A stretch of 64,000 nucleotides of DNA from Loktanella sp. PT4BL (GTDB lineage Bacteria; Pseudomonadota; Alphaproteobacteria; Rhodobacterales; Rhodobacteraceae). The notes under the pieces are model-generated. The model saw only the letters and a program-made list of their open reading frames with translations. It was not told the DNA's origin and searched no databases. The stretch covers positions 558,001 through 622,000 of the forward strand of contig NZ_QJJL01000001.1 of the NCBI RefSeq assembly GCF_003201935.1. The letters are read 5' to 3'. Shown piece after piece: positions 8,561 to 16,694 of this stretch; the first letter of the stretch is position 1, and every line of letters begins with the position of its first letter. The position numbers and the translations under genes were made by a program.

Positions 8561-9259
8561 ATGCGCAAGATAAAGATCACTTTCCGGGTAATCGTCTTTT
8601 TGCTGATTGGTGGCCTGTTGCATTACACGCTGCCGCAACATGATGTTGTGCGTGTCGTGAATACCTATCAGGAACGGCAGGACCTGAACGACTGGACCCG
8701 TATTTTCTGGGCAAGGCCCGATGACCAGTCCGCAACACTGATCAATCGTGATGTGCAGTTTATCCAGACTGTCAAAATGCGGACATGGCTGCTGGGGTTC
8801 GTTCCGCGCGATACAACCGAGGTGATGGTTTATCGCAACGAGGATACGGGTTGGGGCTGGCCGTTCTATTTCAAATTCGATACCGCAAACCTGCAAACCG
8901 AGGCAGATGACCTCAGTTCGACGGCGCAAGACCCGCAATGGGCCGTGATGACCCACTACGGCTGGCGCAACGAGTATTTCTCGGCCTTTCCCAATGCCGT
9001 GGCAATCCGGCCCATCGACAACCCGAACGTGACGATCATTCCGTGGTTCAATATCTTCTTCTTTATCGCATTGATGGCGGCGGTTCTGTTCATCCGCGCC
9101 ATGTGGCGGCAGTTCCGCGAACGCTCGGTTGATCCGTTGCTTGATGCAGCGGAACATCAGTTCGATGAGGTGCAGGCCGAGGTCGCAGAGCGAAAAGGCA
9201 GGTTCAGCCGCTGGCTTGGCACGTGGCGCGACAAGAACAAAAACCGCCCTGTAAAGTAG
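8561..9259 (+). CDS. DUF1523-like membrane protein, AAA+ cluster gene 7
   Basis: A 232-residue protein with an N-terminal hydrophobic segment (about 8-25), an extracytoplasmic domain of about 135 residues containing a W/Y-rich GWGWPFYFKFDT stretch, a second membrane helix (about 160-180) and a basic amphipathic C-terminal tail. The start MRKIKITFRVIVFLL and the LHYTLPQHDVVRVV segment match what I remember of the DUF1523 family of Rhodobacteraceae. The SD is aaggac. It is the last gene of the seven-gene cluster and is followed by a G/C hairpin. Its molecular function is unknown. Confidence 0.82.
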   Translation: MRKIKITFRVIVFLLIGGLLHYTLPQHDVVRVVNTYQERQDLNDWTRIFWARPDDQSATLINRDVQFIQTVKMRTWLLGFVPRDTTEVMVYRNEDTGWGWPFYFKFDTANLQTEADDLSSTAQDPQWAVMTHYGWRNEYFSAFPNAVAIRPIDNPNVTIIPWFNIFFFIALMAAVLFIRAMWRQFRERSVDPLLDAAEHQFDEVQAEVAERKGRFSRWLGTWRDKNKNRPVK

Positions 9260-9266
9260 GCGTTGT

Positions 9267-9283
9267 CGGGGGCTTTGCCCCCG
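9267..9283 (+). terminator. G/C hairpin ending the AAA+ cluster
   Basis: Perfect stem CGGGGGC-ttt-GCCCCCG, 7 nt behind the DUF1523 gene stop. It has no U-run, so it may be a factor-dependent terminator or 3'-end stabiliser. The bases that follow (9295-9325) resemble the repeat arms found at 48099-48274. Confidence 0.5.
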
Positions 9284-9337
9284 CCGCGTGCCGCGTCTCC
9301 CCCAGGATATTTTCGGGCCAATAATGACCGGAGGTCT

Positions 9338-11656
9338 TTATTCGCCGTAAGGGATCCAGATGTTTTTCACCTCGGTGCTGGCGGCAAGATAGTCACGCGC
9401 CGATGGCATCAGAGCATTGCCGTTGTTCACCCATGTGCGTTTGAGATTGCCTGCGCTGGCCTGTTCGATCACAGCGCTCAGGTCGCTGCTTGAGAATGAC
9501 CAGACCGCGTCGATATCTAGATGCTTGGCCAATGTGGGGGCAAGCTCGGCGTGGCTTCCGGTGAGGATATTGACCACGCCGGCAGGAACATCAGAGGTTT
9601 CCAGAACCTGATAAAAGTCTGTTGCGGCCAGCGGGTAAGGTTCGCTTGCCGCAAGGATCACGCGGTTGCCCATCGCGATCGCAGGCGCCATCGCGCTGAT
9701 CAACCCGCCAAGCGGTGCTGCGTCATCGCAGAGGACCCCGATGTTGCCAACAGGTTCTTTCATCGCCAGAGCGACGCCGCGGATCGGGACCCCATGCACC
9801 TGGCCGTCATACTTGTCGGCCCATGCGGCATAGGTAAAGAGCATACGGATTGCGCTTTCCACTTCGTCTGCGCCACCGCGCCCGCCAGTCATCTGGTTGA
9901 TCCGCGTCGCAAATTCCTCTGCGCGTGCGGACAGGTTTTCGGCGATATAATAGAGGATCTGCGCGCGGAGGTGCCCTGTCGTCCTGGACCAGCCTTTGGC
10001 GGCATTGCAGGCCTCAACAGCGTTGCGGATGTCTTTGCGATTGGCCAGCGATGCGTGGCCGAGCAATTTGCCACGGGGGCTGTAAACGGGGGTGGAATAG
10101 CCGCCATCGGGCCGCGCCTGTTTGCCACCGATATAGAGCTTGGCCGTGCGATCAAGCGGGTCGGCGGGGTGGCCGTCTTCGGTTGTGAAGGCTTCGATCT
10201 TCTTCAGCGCTTTGGCCGTGCCTGTCGGTTTGGTATACCCTGCCAGCCCTTCCCATCCGCCTTCGCGCCCGAAACCGCTTTCCCGGACACCGCCAAACCC
10301 TGCGGCGGCATCCATCATATTGGTGCCGTTGACCCATACGATGCCTGCAGCGAGTTTGGGTGCGATATCAAGGGCAAGGTTGATGTTTTCCGACCAGACC
10401 GAGGCCGCCAGACCGTAGCGCGTGTTATTGGCGATCTCGACGGCTTCGGAAGGGGTGCGGAAGGTTGTCGCGGCCAGAACAGGGCCAAAGATTTCTTCCT
10501 GCATTAGCGTTGAAGCTGGCGACAGGCCGGTGATCAGCGTTGGCGGGTAAAAGCAGCCTTCGGGTGCCTTGACCTGATAGGTCTCACCTTCTGTATTGGC
10601 GCTGACCATTTTAGTGATTTGCACCAGTTGTACAGGGTCAACGATGGCGCCCACATCGATGCATTTGTCCAGTGGATCGCCGATGCGCAGCCCGTCCATG
10701 CGGGCCTTCAGTTTTGTGTAGAAGCGCTCTGCGATGCCCTCTTGCACCAACAGGCGCGAACCAGCGCAGCAGACTTGTCCCTGATTGAACCAGATTGCAT
10801 CGACGAGGCCTTCAACGGCGCTGTCAATGTCGGCATCCTCGAATACGATGTAAGGGGATTTGCCGCCCAGTTCGAGGCTGAGTGCCTTGCCTGATCCAGC
10901 GGTTGCCTCGCGGATTTTGCGGCCGACTTCGGTTGATCCGGTGAAAGCGATTTTATCGACATCGGCGGCGACCAGCGCCGCCCCGGTTTCGCCGTCACCG
11001 GTGACGATGTTCACGACACCCGGCGGCACACCTGCTTGCGTGCAAATGTCGGCGAAAACCATCGCGGTGAGCGGGGTGTATTCGGCGGGTTTCAACACGA
11101 CCGTGTTGCCCATCGCCAATGCGGGTGCGATTTTCCAAGCCAGCATCAGCAGCGGGAAATTCCACGGGATGATCTGCCCGCACACCCCTAGGGCCTCGCG
11201 GTCGGGGAGTTCGGATTTCATCAGCTGGGCAAAGCCCGCATGATGATAGAAATGCCGGATTGCCAAGGGCACGTCGATGTCGCGGCTTTCGCGGATCGGT
11301 TTGCCATTGTCGAGCGTTTCCATCACCGCGAGAAGGCGGGCATGTTTTTGCATCAGACGCGCGATGGCATAGAGGACACGGGCGCGTTTGTGGCCGGATT
11401 TGGCCCAAGCGGGCTGTGCCTTGCGCGCGGCGGTGACGGCAAGGGCGATTTCTTCGGTAGTGCCCTTGGTGACTCCTGCCAGTCTTTCGCCGGTGGCCGG
11501 ATTGTTCGTGGCAAAGTCGTCGCGCATGGCGCCCCATTTGCCGTTGATGTAATGGCCCGCGATGCCGCCATGATCGGCCAGCCACGCCAGCGCCTCGGCA
11601 CTGCTTTCGGGGGCGGGGCCGTAATCCATGGTGTCGAATATTTCTTTAATGGTCAT
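9338..11656 (-). CDS. ALDH16-type two-domain aldehyde dehydrogenase
   Basis: A 772-residue protein, much longer than ordinary aldehyde dehydrogenases of about 490 residues. Residues 20-480 form a complete ALDH module with IPWNF, the general base Glu262 in LELGGK and the nucleophile Cys296 in NQGQVCC. Residues 500-772 form a second, shortened ALDH-like module without the Cys motif (WVNNGNAL where an active ALDH has NQGQ-C), so it is probably structural. This layout matches the ALDH16 family, which also occurs in roseobacters. It oxidises an aldehyde with NAD(P)+. deoC lies only 3 bp upstream on the same strand, so a likely substrate is acetaldehyde released by DeoC; this is inference. Confidence 0.92.
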   Translation of the reverse strand: MTIKEIFDTMDYGPAPESSAEALAWLADHGGIAGHYINGKWGAMRDDFATNNPATGERLAGVTKGTTEEIALAVTAARKAQPAWAKSGHKRARVLYAIARLMQKHARLLAVMETLDNGKPIRESRDIDVPLAIRHFYHHAGFAQLMKSELPDREALGVCGQIIPWNFPLLMLAWKIAPALAMGNTVVLKPAEYTPLTAMVFADICTQAGVPPGVVNIVTGDGETGAALVAADVDKIAFTGSTEVGRKIREATAGSGKALSLELGGKSPYIVFEDADIDSAVEGLVDAIWFNQGQVCCAGSRLLVQEGIAERFYTKLKARMDGLRIGDPLDKCIDVGAIVDPVQLVQITKMVSANTEGETYQVKAPEGCFYPPTLITGLSPASTLMQEEIFGPVLAATTFRTPSEAVEIANNTRYGLAASVWSENINLALDIAPKLAAGIVWVNGTNMMDAAAGFGGVRESGFGREGGWEGLAGYTKPTGTAKALKKIEAFTTEDGHPADPLDRTAKLYIGGKQARPDGGYSTPVYSPRGKLLGHASLANRKDIRNAVEACNAAKGWSRTTGHLRAQILYYIAENLSARAEEFATRINQMTGGRGGADEVESAIRMLFTYAAWADKYDGQVHGVPIRGVALAMKEPVGNIGVLCDDAAPLGGLISAMAPAIAMGNRVILAASEPYPLAATDFYQVLETSDVPAGVVNILTGSHAELAPTLAKHLDIDAVWSFSSSDLSAVIEQASAGNLKRTWVNNGNALMPSARDYLAASTEVKNIWIPYGE

Positions 11657-11659
11657 GGC

Positions 11660-12655
11660 TTATCCAATCGCGTGCCGCCACTGGGCGGAATAGGCGCCTG
11701 TGACGTGATGTTCGAGTTGCCGTTCTATGTCGCCCAGAAGGCTAGAGGCGCCAAAGCGGAAAAGATCAGGTTGCAGCCAGCGGTCACCCAGTTCGTCCTT
11801 GATCATGCTCAGATAAACCAAGGCATCCTTGGCCTTGCTGATGCCGCCGGCGGGTTTATAGCCGACTTTGATGCCGGTAAGATCCTGATAATCGCGGATC
11901 GCACGGATCATGGTGAGGGTCACGGGCAGAGTAGCATTCACCGGCTCTTTGCCGGTTGATGTCTTGATGAAATCGGCGCCCGCCATCATGCAAACGAGAG
12001 AAGCGCGCGCCACGTTGCGCAGTGTGCCTAATTCGCCGGTGGCCAGAATGGCTTTGACATGTGCATCACCACAGGCAGCGCGCATTTCCTTCATTTCATC
12101 ATAAAGCGCCTGCCAGTTGCCGGTCAGCACATGGCGGCGGCTGATCACGATGTCGATTTCCTGCGCGCCCGCGGCAACGCTTTCGCCGATCTCGGCAATG
12201 CGCAAATGGAAGGGCGAGAGGCCGGCTGGAAAGCCGGTCGAGACTGCCGCAACTGGAATATTCGTGCCTTGCAGCGCATCGACTGCCGTTGCGACCATAT
12301 CGTGGTAGACGCAAACCGCACCCGTGGTCAGGCCTTCCATGCCCAAGGCCTCAAGGATGGGTTGCGCAACAGGCTGGCGCGCTTTGGCGCAAAGACGCCG
12401 CACGCGGCCTTCGCTGTCATCGCCGGACAGTGTGGTCAGGTCCATCAGGCTGATCGCCTTGCAGAGCCATGCCGCTTGATAATCCTTCTTGACGCTGCGC
12501 CGCCCGGGCAGGGTTTGTGCCCGCCGTTCGATGGCCGAAGTATTGGCCTGCACCGCCATGACCCAATCCAGATCAAGCGGCATGCCGTCGTTGCGGGGTT
12601 CATGGACTTGCGGCAGTTGCGATGTCGCAAGCGTGGGGGAATAGGTGGTTTGCAA
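11660..12655 (-). CDS. deoC: Deoxyribose-phosphate aldolase
   Basis: The enzyme cleaves 2-deoxyribose 5-phosphate to glyceraldehyde 3-phosphate and acetaldehyde during deoxynucleoside catabolism. The Schiff-base lysine lies in DFIKTSTGK and the second catalytic lysine in VGYKPAGGIS. The length is 331 residues from a TTG start at 12655. I chose TTG because a perfect AGGAGG sits 6 nt upstream and homologues begin a few residues before the LPQVHEPRN segment; an upstream extension to 12727 has no support. It forms a two-gene operon with the ALDH16-type dehydrogenase. A perfect palindrome at 12711-12728 in the promoter region may be its operator. Confidence 0.93.
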   Translation of the reverse strand: MQTTYSPTLATSQLPQVHEPRNDGMPLDLDWVMAVQANTSAIERRAQTLPGRRSVKKDYQAAWLCKAISLMDLTTLSGDDSEGRVRRLCAKARQPVAQPILEALGMEGLTTGAVCVYHDMVATAVDALQGTNIPVAAVSTGFPAGLSPFHLRIAEIGESVAAGAQEIDIVISRRHVLTGNWQALYDEMKEMRAACGDAHVKAILATGELGTLRNVARASLVCMMAGADFIKTSTGKEPVNATLPVTLTMIRAIRDYQDLTGIKVGYKPAGGISKAKDALVYLSMIKDELGDRWLQPDLFRFGASSLLGDIERQLEHHVTGAYSAQWRHAIG

Positions 12656-12710
12656 GGTGGCCTCCTGCGGTGCCTCGTGAAGGTGGCACTTTGGCACTGT
12701 CTTGGCAAGT

Positions 12711-12728
12711 TTTGACCGCTTGGTCAAA
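12711..12728 (-). promoter_or_regulatory. Palindromic operator candidate upstream of deoC
   Basis: Perfect inverted repeat TTTGACC-gctt-GGTCAAA, centred about 64 nt upstream of the deoC TTG start and between deoC and the AraC-type regulator gene. The dyad symmetry suits a dimeric repressor of the GntR, TetR or DeoR type. The adjacent AraC-type regulator would more usually bind direct repeats, so the cognate protein is unknown. Confidence 0.5.
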
Positions 12729-12760
12729 TATTATATTGTCTGACCTGACGTCGCGGCGGC

Positions 12761-13594
12761 TCAGGCCGGTTGTACGACCTGTTTTTGGTATTTTTGCCGA
12801 TACTGCAAAGGGGTCAGCCCGTGGGCTGCGCGAAACAGTTTATGGAAATGCGACATGTTGGGGATGCCACAATCCGCAGCGATTTCGCTGATCGCTTCGC
12901 TGTCCGTGGTCAGGGCGCGGGCGGCATGTTCCATCCGGATGTGATTGATGTAGTCGGACGGTGTCTGCCCCAGATATTTGCGCATCATCCGGCTGACATG
13001 CGGGTGCGCTTTGCCCGTAATCGCGACCAATCCTGCTGATCCGTCGCGAAAGACCTCTGGCGATTTGGCGGCGTTGCAAGCGGTTGCCAGCCAGTCGGGG
13101 ATCTGCGTGTCAAGGGTGTTCGCTGTCAGATCGGCACAGAGCGGCAGCAAGAACGCTTCGGCGGCGAGCGTGTCGCAGGGGCTGTTTTCCAATTGAACGG
13201 CAGCATGGTTTAATGTCGCCAGTTGCCGGATATCACGGTGCGTTTGCACAGGGCCGTGGGGCGCCCAGAACAAATGCCCATCCACGCCGGGATGCCGCGC
13301 AACCAGCGCTTTGATCGTATCGGGATGGATGCTGAGGGACACCACAAGCGCATGTTCGCCCCGCCCCTGCAGGGCATGGGGCTGTCCCGGCTGTAGAAAG
13401 ACAACGTCACCTTCGCCGAGCGTCTCGGCCCCACTGGCGAGATGATGGCGGACCTTGCCGTTTTGCACCCAGAAAAGTTCGTAAAAGTCGTGATCATGCA
13501 GTGTTCTGGGGCGTGTCGGCGCCAATGTCGCCCGCGTCAGGCGGATTTGCGTGCCGGTGGCCAGGATGTCAGCATGTAAAAGTGTTTGGGTCAT
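12761..13594 (-). CDS. AraC-family transcriptional regulator with cupin sensor domain
   Basis: A 277-residue regulator. Residues about 20-95 form a cupin-like ligand-binding domain (HDHDFYELFWVQNGKVRH, with the QPGQPHAL turn), of the kind seen in sugar-responsive AraC proteins such as ChbR. Residues about 175-270 hold the two AraC helix-turn-helices (SEIAADCGIPNMSHFHKLFRAAHG is the second). It lies upstream of and in the same direction as deoC and the ALDH16-type gene, so local control of deoxyribose or related sugar use is plausible. The inducer cannot be read from the sequence. Confidence 0.88.
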   Translation of the reverse strand: MTQTLLHADILATGTQIRLTRATLAPTRPRTLHDHDFYELFWVQNGKVRHHLASGAETLGEGDVVFLQPGQPHALQGRGEHALVVSLSIHPDTIKALVARHPGVDGHLFWAPHGPVQTHRDIRQLATLNHAAVQLENSPCDTLAAEAFLLPLCADLTANTLDTQIPDWLATACNAAKSPEVFRDGSAGLVAITGKAHPHVSRMMRKYLGQTPSDYINHIRMEHAARALTTDSEAISEIAADCGIPNMSHFHKLFRAAHGLTPLQYRQKYQKQVVQPA

Positions 13595-13806
13595 GAAATC
13601 AAATTAGCACAGTCATTGCTGCGGTGCAGCATGAAAAGACGCGTGATTTTGGCCGAAATAATCAAGGGATTCTGGGACTTTCATGCAATCTCTGTTTCGT
13701 GGTCCGCCATGGGCTGCATGAGTTAGACCGAATCGTACGTGATTGGCGTGACAAACCGTCAGCGCCACGCTATGGCGTCCCCAACCCAATCAAACGAGGT
13801 GCCCCC

Positions 13807-14490
13807 ATGAGCTTTGACCGCACAATCAAGATCGCCCCGTCCATTCTCTCGGCTGATTTCGCCAATTTTTGCGCGGAGTGTGAGGCAATTGAAGCGCAGG
13901 GTGCCGATTGGGTGCATGTCGATGTCATGGACGGGCATTTTGTCCCCAACATCACCTTTGGTCCGGCCACCTGTGCCGCGATCCGTCCGCATATCAAGGG
14001 CGTGATGGACGTGCATTTGATGATTGCGCCTGTTGATCCCTATATCGAAGGATTTGCCAATGCCGGTGCCGATGTGATCACCGCACATGTCGAGGCTGGG
14101 CCGCATATTCACCGGACCTTGCAAGCCATTCGTGGTGCGGGTGCAAAGGCGGGTGTGGCGCTGAACCCCGGCACGCCTGCGTCTTCGGTTGAAATGCTGC
14201 TGGACATGGTCGATCTGGTCTGTGTGATGACCGTGAACCCCGGTTTCGGCGGGCAGAAGTTCATTCACAGTCAGGTTGAAAAGGTGCGCGAATTGCGCGC
14301 CATGATCGGTGACCGTCCGATCCATATCGAGATTGACGGGGGCGTTGATCCGACAACAGCACCTTTGGTCGCTGCTGCGGGTGCTGATGTTCTGGTCGCG
14401 GGCTCTGCGGTGTTCCGCGGCGGGTCGGTCATCAATCCGGCACCTTATGGCGAAAACATCCGCGCGATTCGTGCTGCTGCTGCGGTCTAG
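13807..14490 (+). CDS. rpe: Ribulose-phosphate 3-epimerase
   Basis: The enzyme interconverts ribulose 5-phosphate and xylulose 5-phosphate in the pentose phosphate pathway, in the cytosol. It is 227 residues, a TIM barrel with the family hallmarks: APSILSADF, H-V-D-V-M-D-G-H-F-V-P-N (metal and catalytic Asp), MTVNPGFGGQ for the phosphate loop, and EIDGGV with the second catalytic Asp. An in-frame extension to 13624 exists, but the ATG at 13807 has the SD gaggtg and the family N-terminus. The 212 bp upstream hold no other gene that I can see. Confidence 0.96.
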   Translation: MSFDRTIKIAPSILSADFANFCAECEAIEAQGADWVHVDVMDGHFVPNITFGPATCAAIRPHIKGVMDVHLMIAPVDPYIEGFANAGADVITAHVEAGPHIHRTLQAIRGAGAKAGVALNPGTPASSVEMLLDMVDLVCVMTVNPGFGGQKFIHSQVEKVRELRAMIGDRPIHIEIDGGVDPTTAPLVAAAGADVLVAGSAVFRGGSVINPAPYGENIRAIRAAAAV

Positions 14491-14549
14491 GACGCTCTGC
14501 ACAAAACCTGCACAATTGCACAGTCAGCTTTGCACGGCGCACCCGTAGG

Positions 14550-14574
14550 TCCTTTCTGACAAGAGCAGAAAGGA
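14550..14574 (+). promoter_or_regulatory. Hairpin that buries the ribosome site of the DUF4173 gene
   Basis: Perfect 9-bp inverted repeat, TCCTTTCTG and CAGAAAGGA around a 7-nt loop. The right arm contains the AAGGA Shine-Dalgarno, 6 nt before the ATG at 14581. In mRNA this hairpin would mask the ribosome site and could make translation conditional. Alternatively it marks the weak 3' end of rpe, but there is no U-run. Confidence 0.5.
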
Positions 14575-14580
14575 AAGACT

Positions 14581-16017
14581 ATGGTTGTGCGCGGTGTGCC
14601 GTATCGGATTGCGAAAGATGCGTGGTGGCTGGATGACGAGGACCCGCCACGCGGGCTCCGCGCAGGGCCGGTTCTGATTGCAGCATTGCTGTTGGGCGAT
14701 GTGCTGGTCTGGGATCTCCGGCCCGGGTTTGGCCTGGCCCTTTGGATGCTCTTAATAGGGGGCGCGGTTGCTTTGACAGTGGCGCGTAGGCTGACAAAGC
14801 GGCGTGCGTTCGCGGCGTTGGGAGTCCTGATTGTTGCGGTCGCCCCTTTGGTGGAAGTGGTCCAGTTCGGGACAGTGATGGTCGGTTTGCTGGGGCTGAG
14901 TACCTTCGCGGTGATGATCGTCGCGGAAGACTTGCATGGCGCCTCCCTTTGGCGCGCCGTTGCACGGCTGCCCGGCGTTGGGGCGGTTCAGTCCATCCGG
15001 GACGCCTTTGCCATGCGCCTACCGTCCACCGCGCGGGGTGGTTTTCGCGGTGCGCTTTTCGACTGGGCCTTGCCTGTCTTGGCCGGGGCCTTGTTTCTTT
15101 TTCTTTTTGTTGCGGCGAACCCACTTTTGGACCAATGGCTGTTGACCTTTGCAAGCACTGAATTTGATGTCCTGCCGGAGTTCGCGCGTGTTGTTTTCTG
15201 GCTGTTGATTGCATTTGCCATCTGGCCCTTGCTGCGGTTGACCCAAATCATGCCGCACTTGACCCGTGCTCACCCGAGCCAGATGCGCGCCCTGCGGTCC
15301 GCGTTTCTGAGTGAACGCTCGGTCAGTCGCGCGTTGGTCGTCTTCAATGTGATCTTCCTGATCCAGACGTCGCTGGATATGGGTTATCTTTGGGGTGGTG
15401 TCGCTTTGCCAGAGGGCATGACCTACGCGCAATATGCCCATCGCGGGGCATATCCTTTGATGTTGACGGCATTGCTTGCGGGTGTTTTCGCGCTCTTGGC
15501 GCAACCCTATCTGGGCAGCGGGGCGCTGGTGCGGCGGTTGTTGTATCTCTGGATCGCGCAGAATGTCGTGCTGGTGATTTCCTCGATCCTGCGACTGGAT
15601 CTTTATGTTGATGTTTATGGCCTGACGCGCCTGCGGTTTGCCGCCTTTGTCTGGATGGTTGTTGTGGCGCTGGGGCTTGTCTTGATCATCATGCAGACCG
15701 TCGGGCGACGCACCGTTGGATGGTTCCTGAAAAGGGCCTTTGGTTTGGGCCTGCTTGCGATTTACTTGTGCAATCTGGTGAACATTGATGGCCTGATCGC
15801 ACGCCATAACCTCGCAGATGACCGCGGCCCTGATTACTATCTTTGCGGATTGAGTGAAGGGGCTGTTCCGTCAATCCTCAAGCATGATCTGGAAACTGGC
15901 ACAGAGCTTTGCTTTAGCTATCGCCCCTTTCTGTCCCAGCGCGAGGATTGGCGTGAATGGGGCTACCGCAACGCACGCTTGCACCGTAGTTTGGCGACCA
16001 TGGAGATTGAACAATGA
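14581..16017 (+). CDS. DUF4173-type polytopic membrane protein
   Basis: A 478-residue inner-membrane protein with about ten hydrophobic helices between residues 30 and 400 and a soluble C-terminal tail of about 70 residues. The segments MTYAQYAHRGAYPLMLTALLAG, LTRLRFAAFVW and NIDGLIARHNL are typical of the DUF4153/DUF4173 family, whose function is not established. The stop overlaps the start of the response regulator in ATGA (16014-16017), and the kinase follows with another overlap, so the three proteins are made together. The membrane protein may therefore be a sensor accessory or a target of the two-component system; this is inference. Confidence 0.88.
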   Translation: MVVRGVPYRIAKDAWWLDDEDPPRGLRAGPVLIAALLLGDVLVWDLRPGFGLALWMLLIGGAVALTVARRLTKRRAFAALGVLIVAVAPLVEVVQFGTVMVGLLGLSTFAVMIVAEDLHGASLWRAVARLPGVGAVQSIRDAFAMRLPSTARGGFRGALFDWALPVLAGALFLFLFVAANPLLDQWLLTFASTEFDVLPEFARVVFWLLIAFAIWPLLRLTQIMPHLTRAHPSQMRALRSAFLSERSVSRALVVFNVIFLIQTSLDMGYLWGGVALPEGMTYAQYAHRGAYPLMLTALLAGVFALLAQPYLGSGALVRRLLYLWIAQNVVLVISSILRLDLYVDVYGLTRLRFAAFVWMVVVALGLVLIIMQTVGRRTVGWFLKRAFGLGLLAIYLCNLVNIDGLIARHNLADDRGPDYYLCGLSEGAVPSILKHDLETGTELCFSYRPFLSQREDWREWGYRNARLHRSLATMEIEQ

Positions 16018-16694
16018 TCTTGGTTGCCGATGATGACGCCCAAATCCGTGCTGTTGTGCGGATCGGATTGACGCAGGCGGGCTTTGGTGTGGCCGAAGCG
16101 CCAGATGGACGTGCTGCGCTGGAAAAAGCCGAAAGCCTGCGCCCTGATCTGATTGTTCTTGATATCGGGATGCCTGAAATGGACGGGCTCGAGGTGTGCC
16201 GCACGTTGCGCAAGACATCTCAGGTGCCGATCCTCTTTCTGACCGCCCATGTGGACGAGATCGACCGCGTTGTCGGCCTTGAACTGGGGGCCGATGACTA
16301 TGTCGCAAAGCCGTTTTCACCGCGTGAGCTGGTGGCGCGGGTGCGTGCGATCCTCAAGCGCACACAGGGTGAGGTTGTCGCGCAAACTGTCCTGCGGCGC
16401 GGTATCCTGAGCGTCGATCCCGCGCGGCATTTGTGCCATGTGGGCGATGACACGGTTCTGCTGACTGCGCGGGAAATGGACCTGCTGGAACGTCTGATTG
16501 CACGCCCTGATCACGTGATGTCGCGGCCGCAGTTGGTGGACGCGATCTACGGCACCAACGTGAATGTCAGCGACCGGACAATGGATAGCCATTTGCGGAA
16601 TCTGCGCAGCAAATTGGGGCAGGCCGGTTGCCCTGATGCGATCGAGACCGTGCATGGCGTGGGGATCAGGATGGGTGCATGCCGCGGCGCGTAA
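16014..16694 (+). CDS. OmpR-family response regulator
   Basis: A 226-residue regulator with a receiver domain (1-115) containing acidic residues D6-D8, the phosphorylation site D50 (LIVLDIGMPEMDG), T78 and K100 (AKPFS), followed by a winged-helix DNA-binding domain (130-222) ending in the ETVHGVGIRM wing. The gene overlaps the DUF4173 gene by 4 nt and the histidine kinase gene by 16 nt, so it pairs with that kinase. The target genes are unknown. The nearest candidates are its own operon and the neighbouring rpe. Confidence 0.93.
   Translation: MILVADDDAQIRAVVRIGLTQAGFGVAEAPDGRAALEKAESLRPDLIVLDIGMPEMDGLEVCRTLRKTSQVPILFLTAHVDEIDRVVGLELGADDYVAKPFSPRELVARVRAILKRTQGEVVAQTVLRRGILSVDPARHLCHVGDDTVLLTAREMDLLERLIARPDHVMSRPQLVDAIYGTNVNVSDRTMDSHLRNLRSKLGQAGCPDAIETVHGVGIRMGACRGA

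Noticed and set aside
9521..10507. 328-codon plus-strand frame opposite the ALDH16-type gene
   Set aside because: Antisense shadow of conserved ALDH sequence, with no ribosome site or family similarity.
13595..13806. Possible tRNA or small RNA gene before rpe
   Set aside because: No cloverleaf or terminator-like hairpin could be traced by eye.
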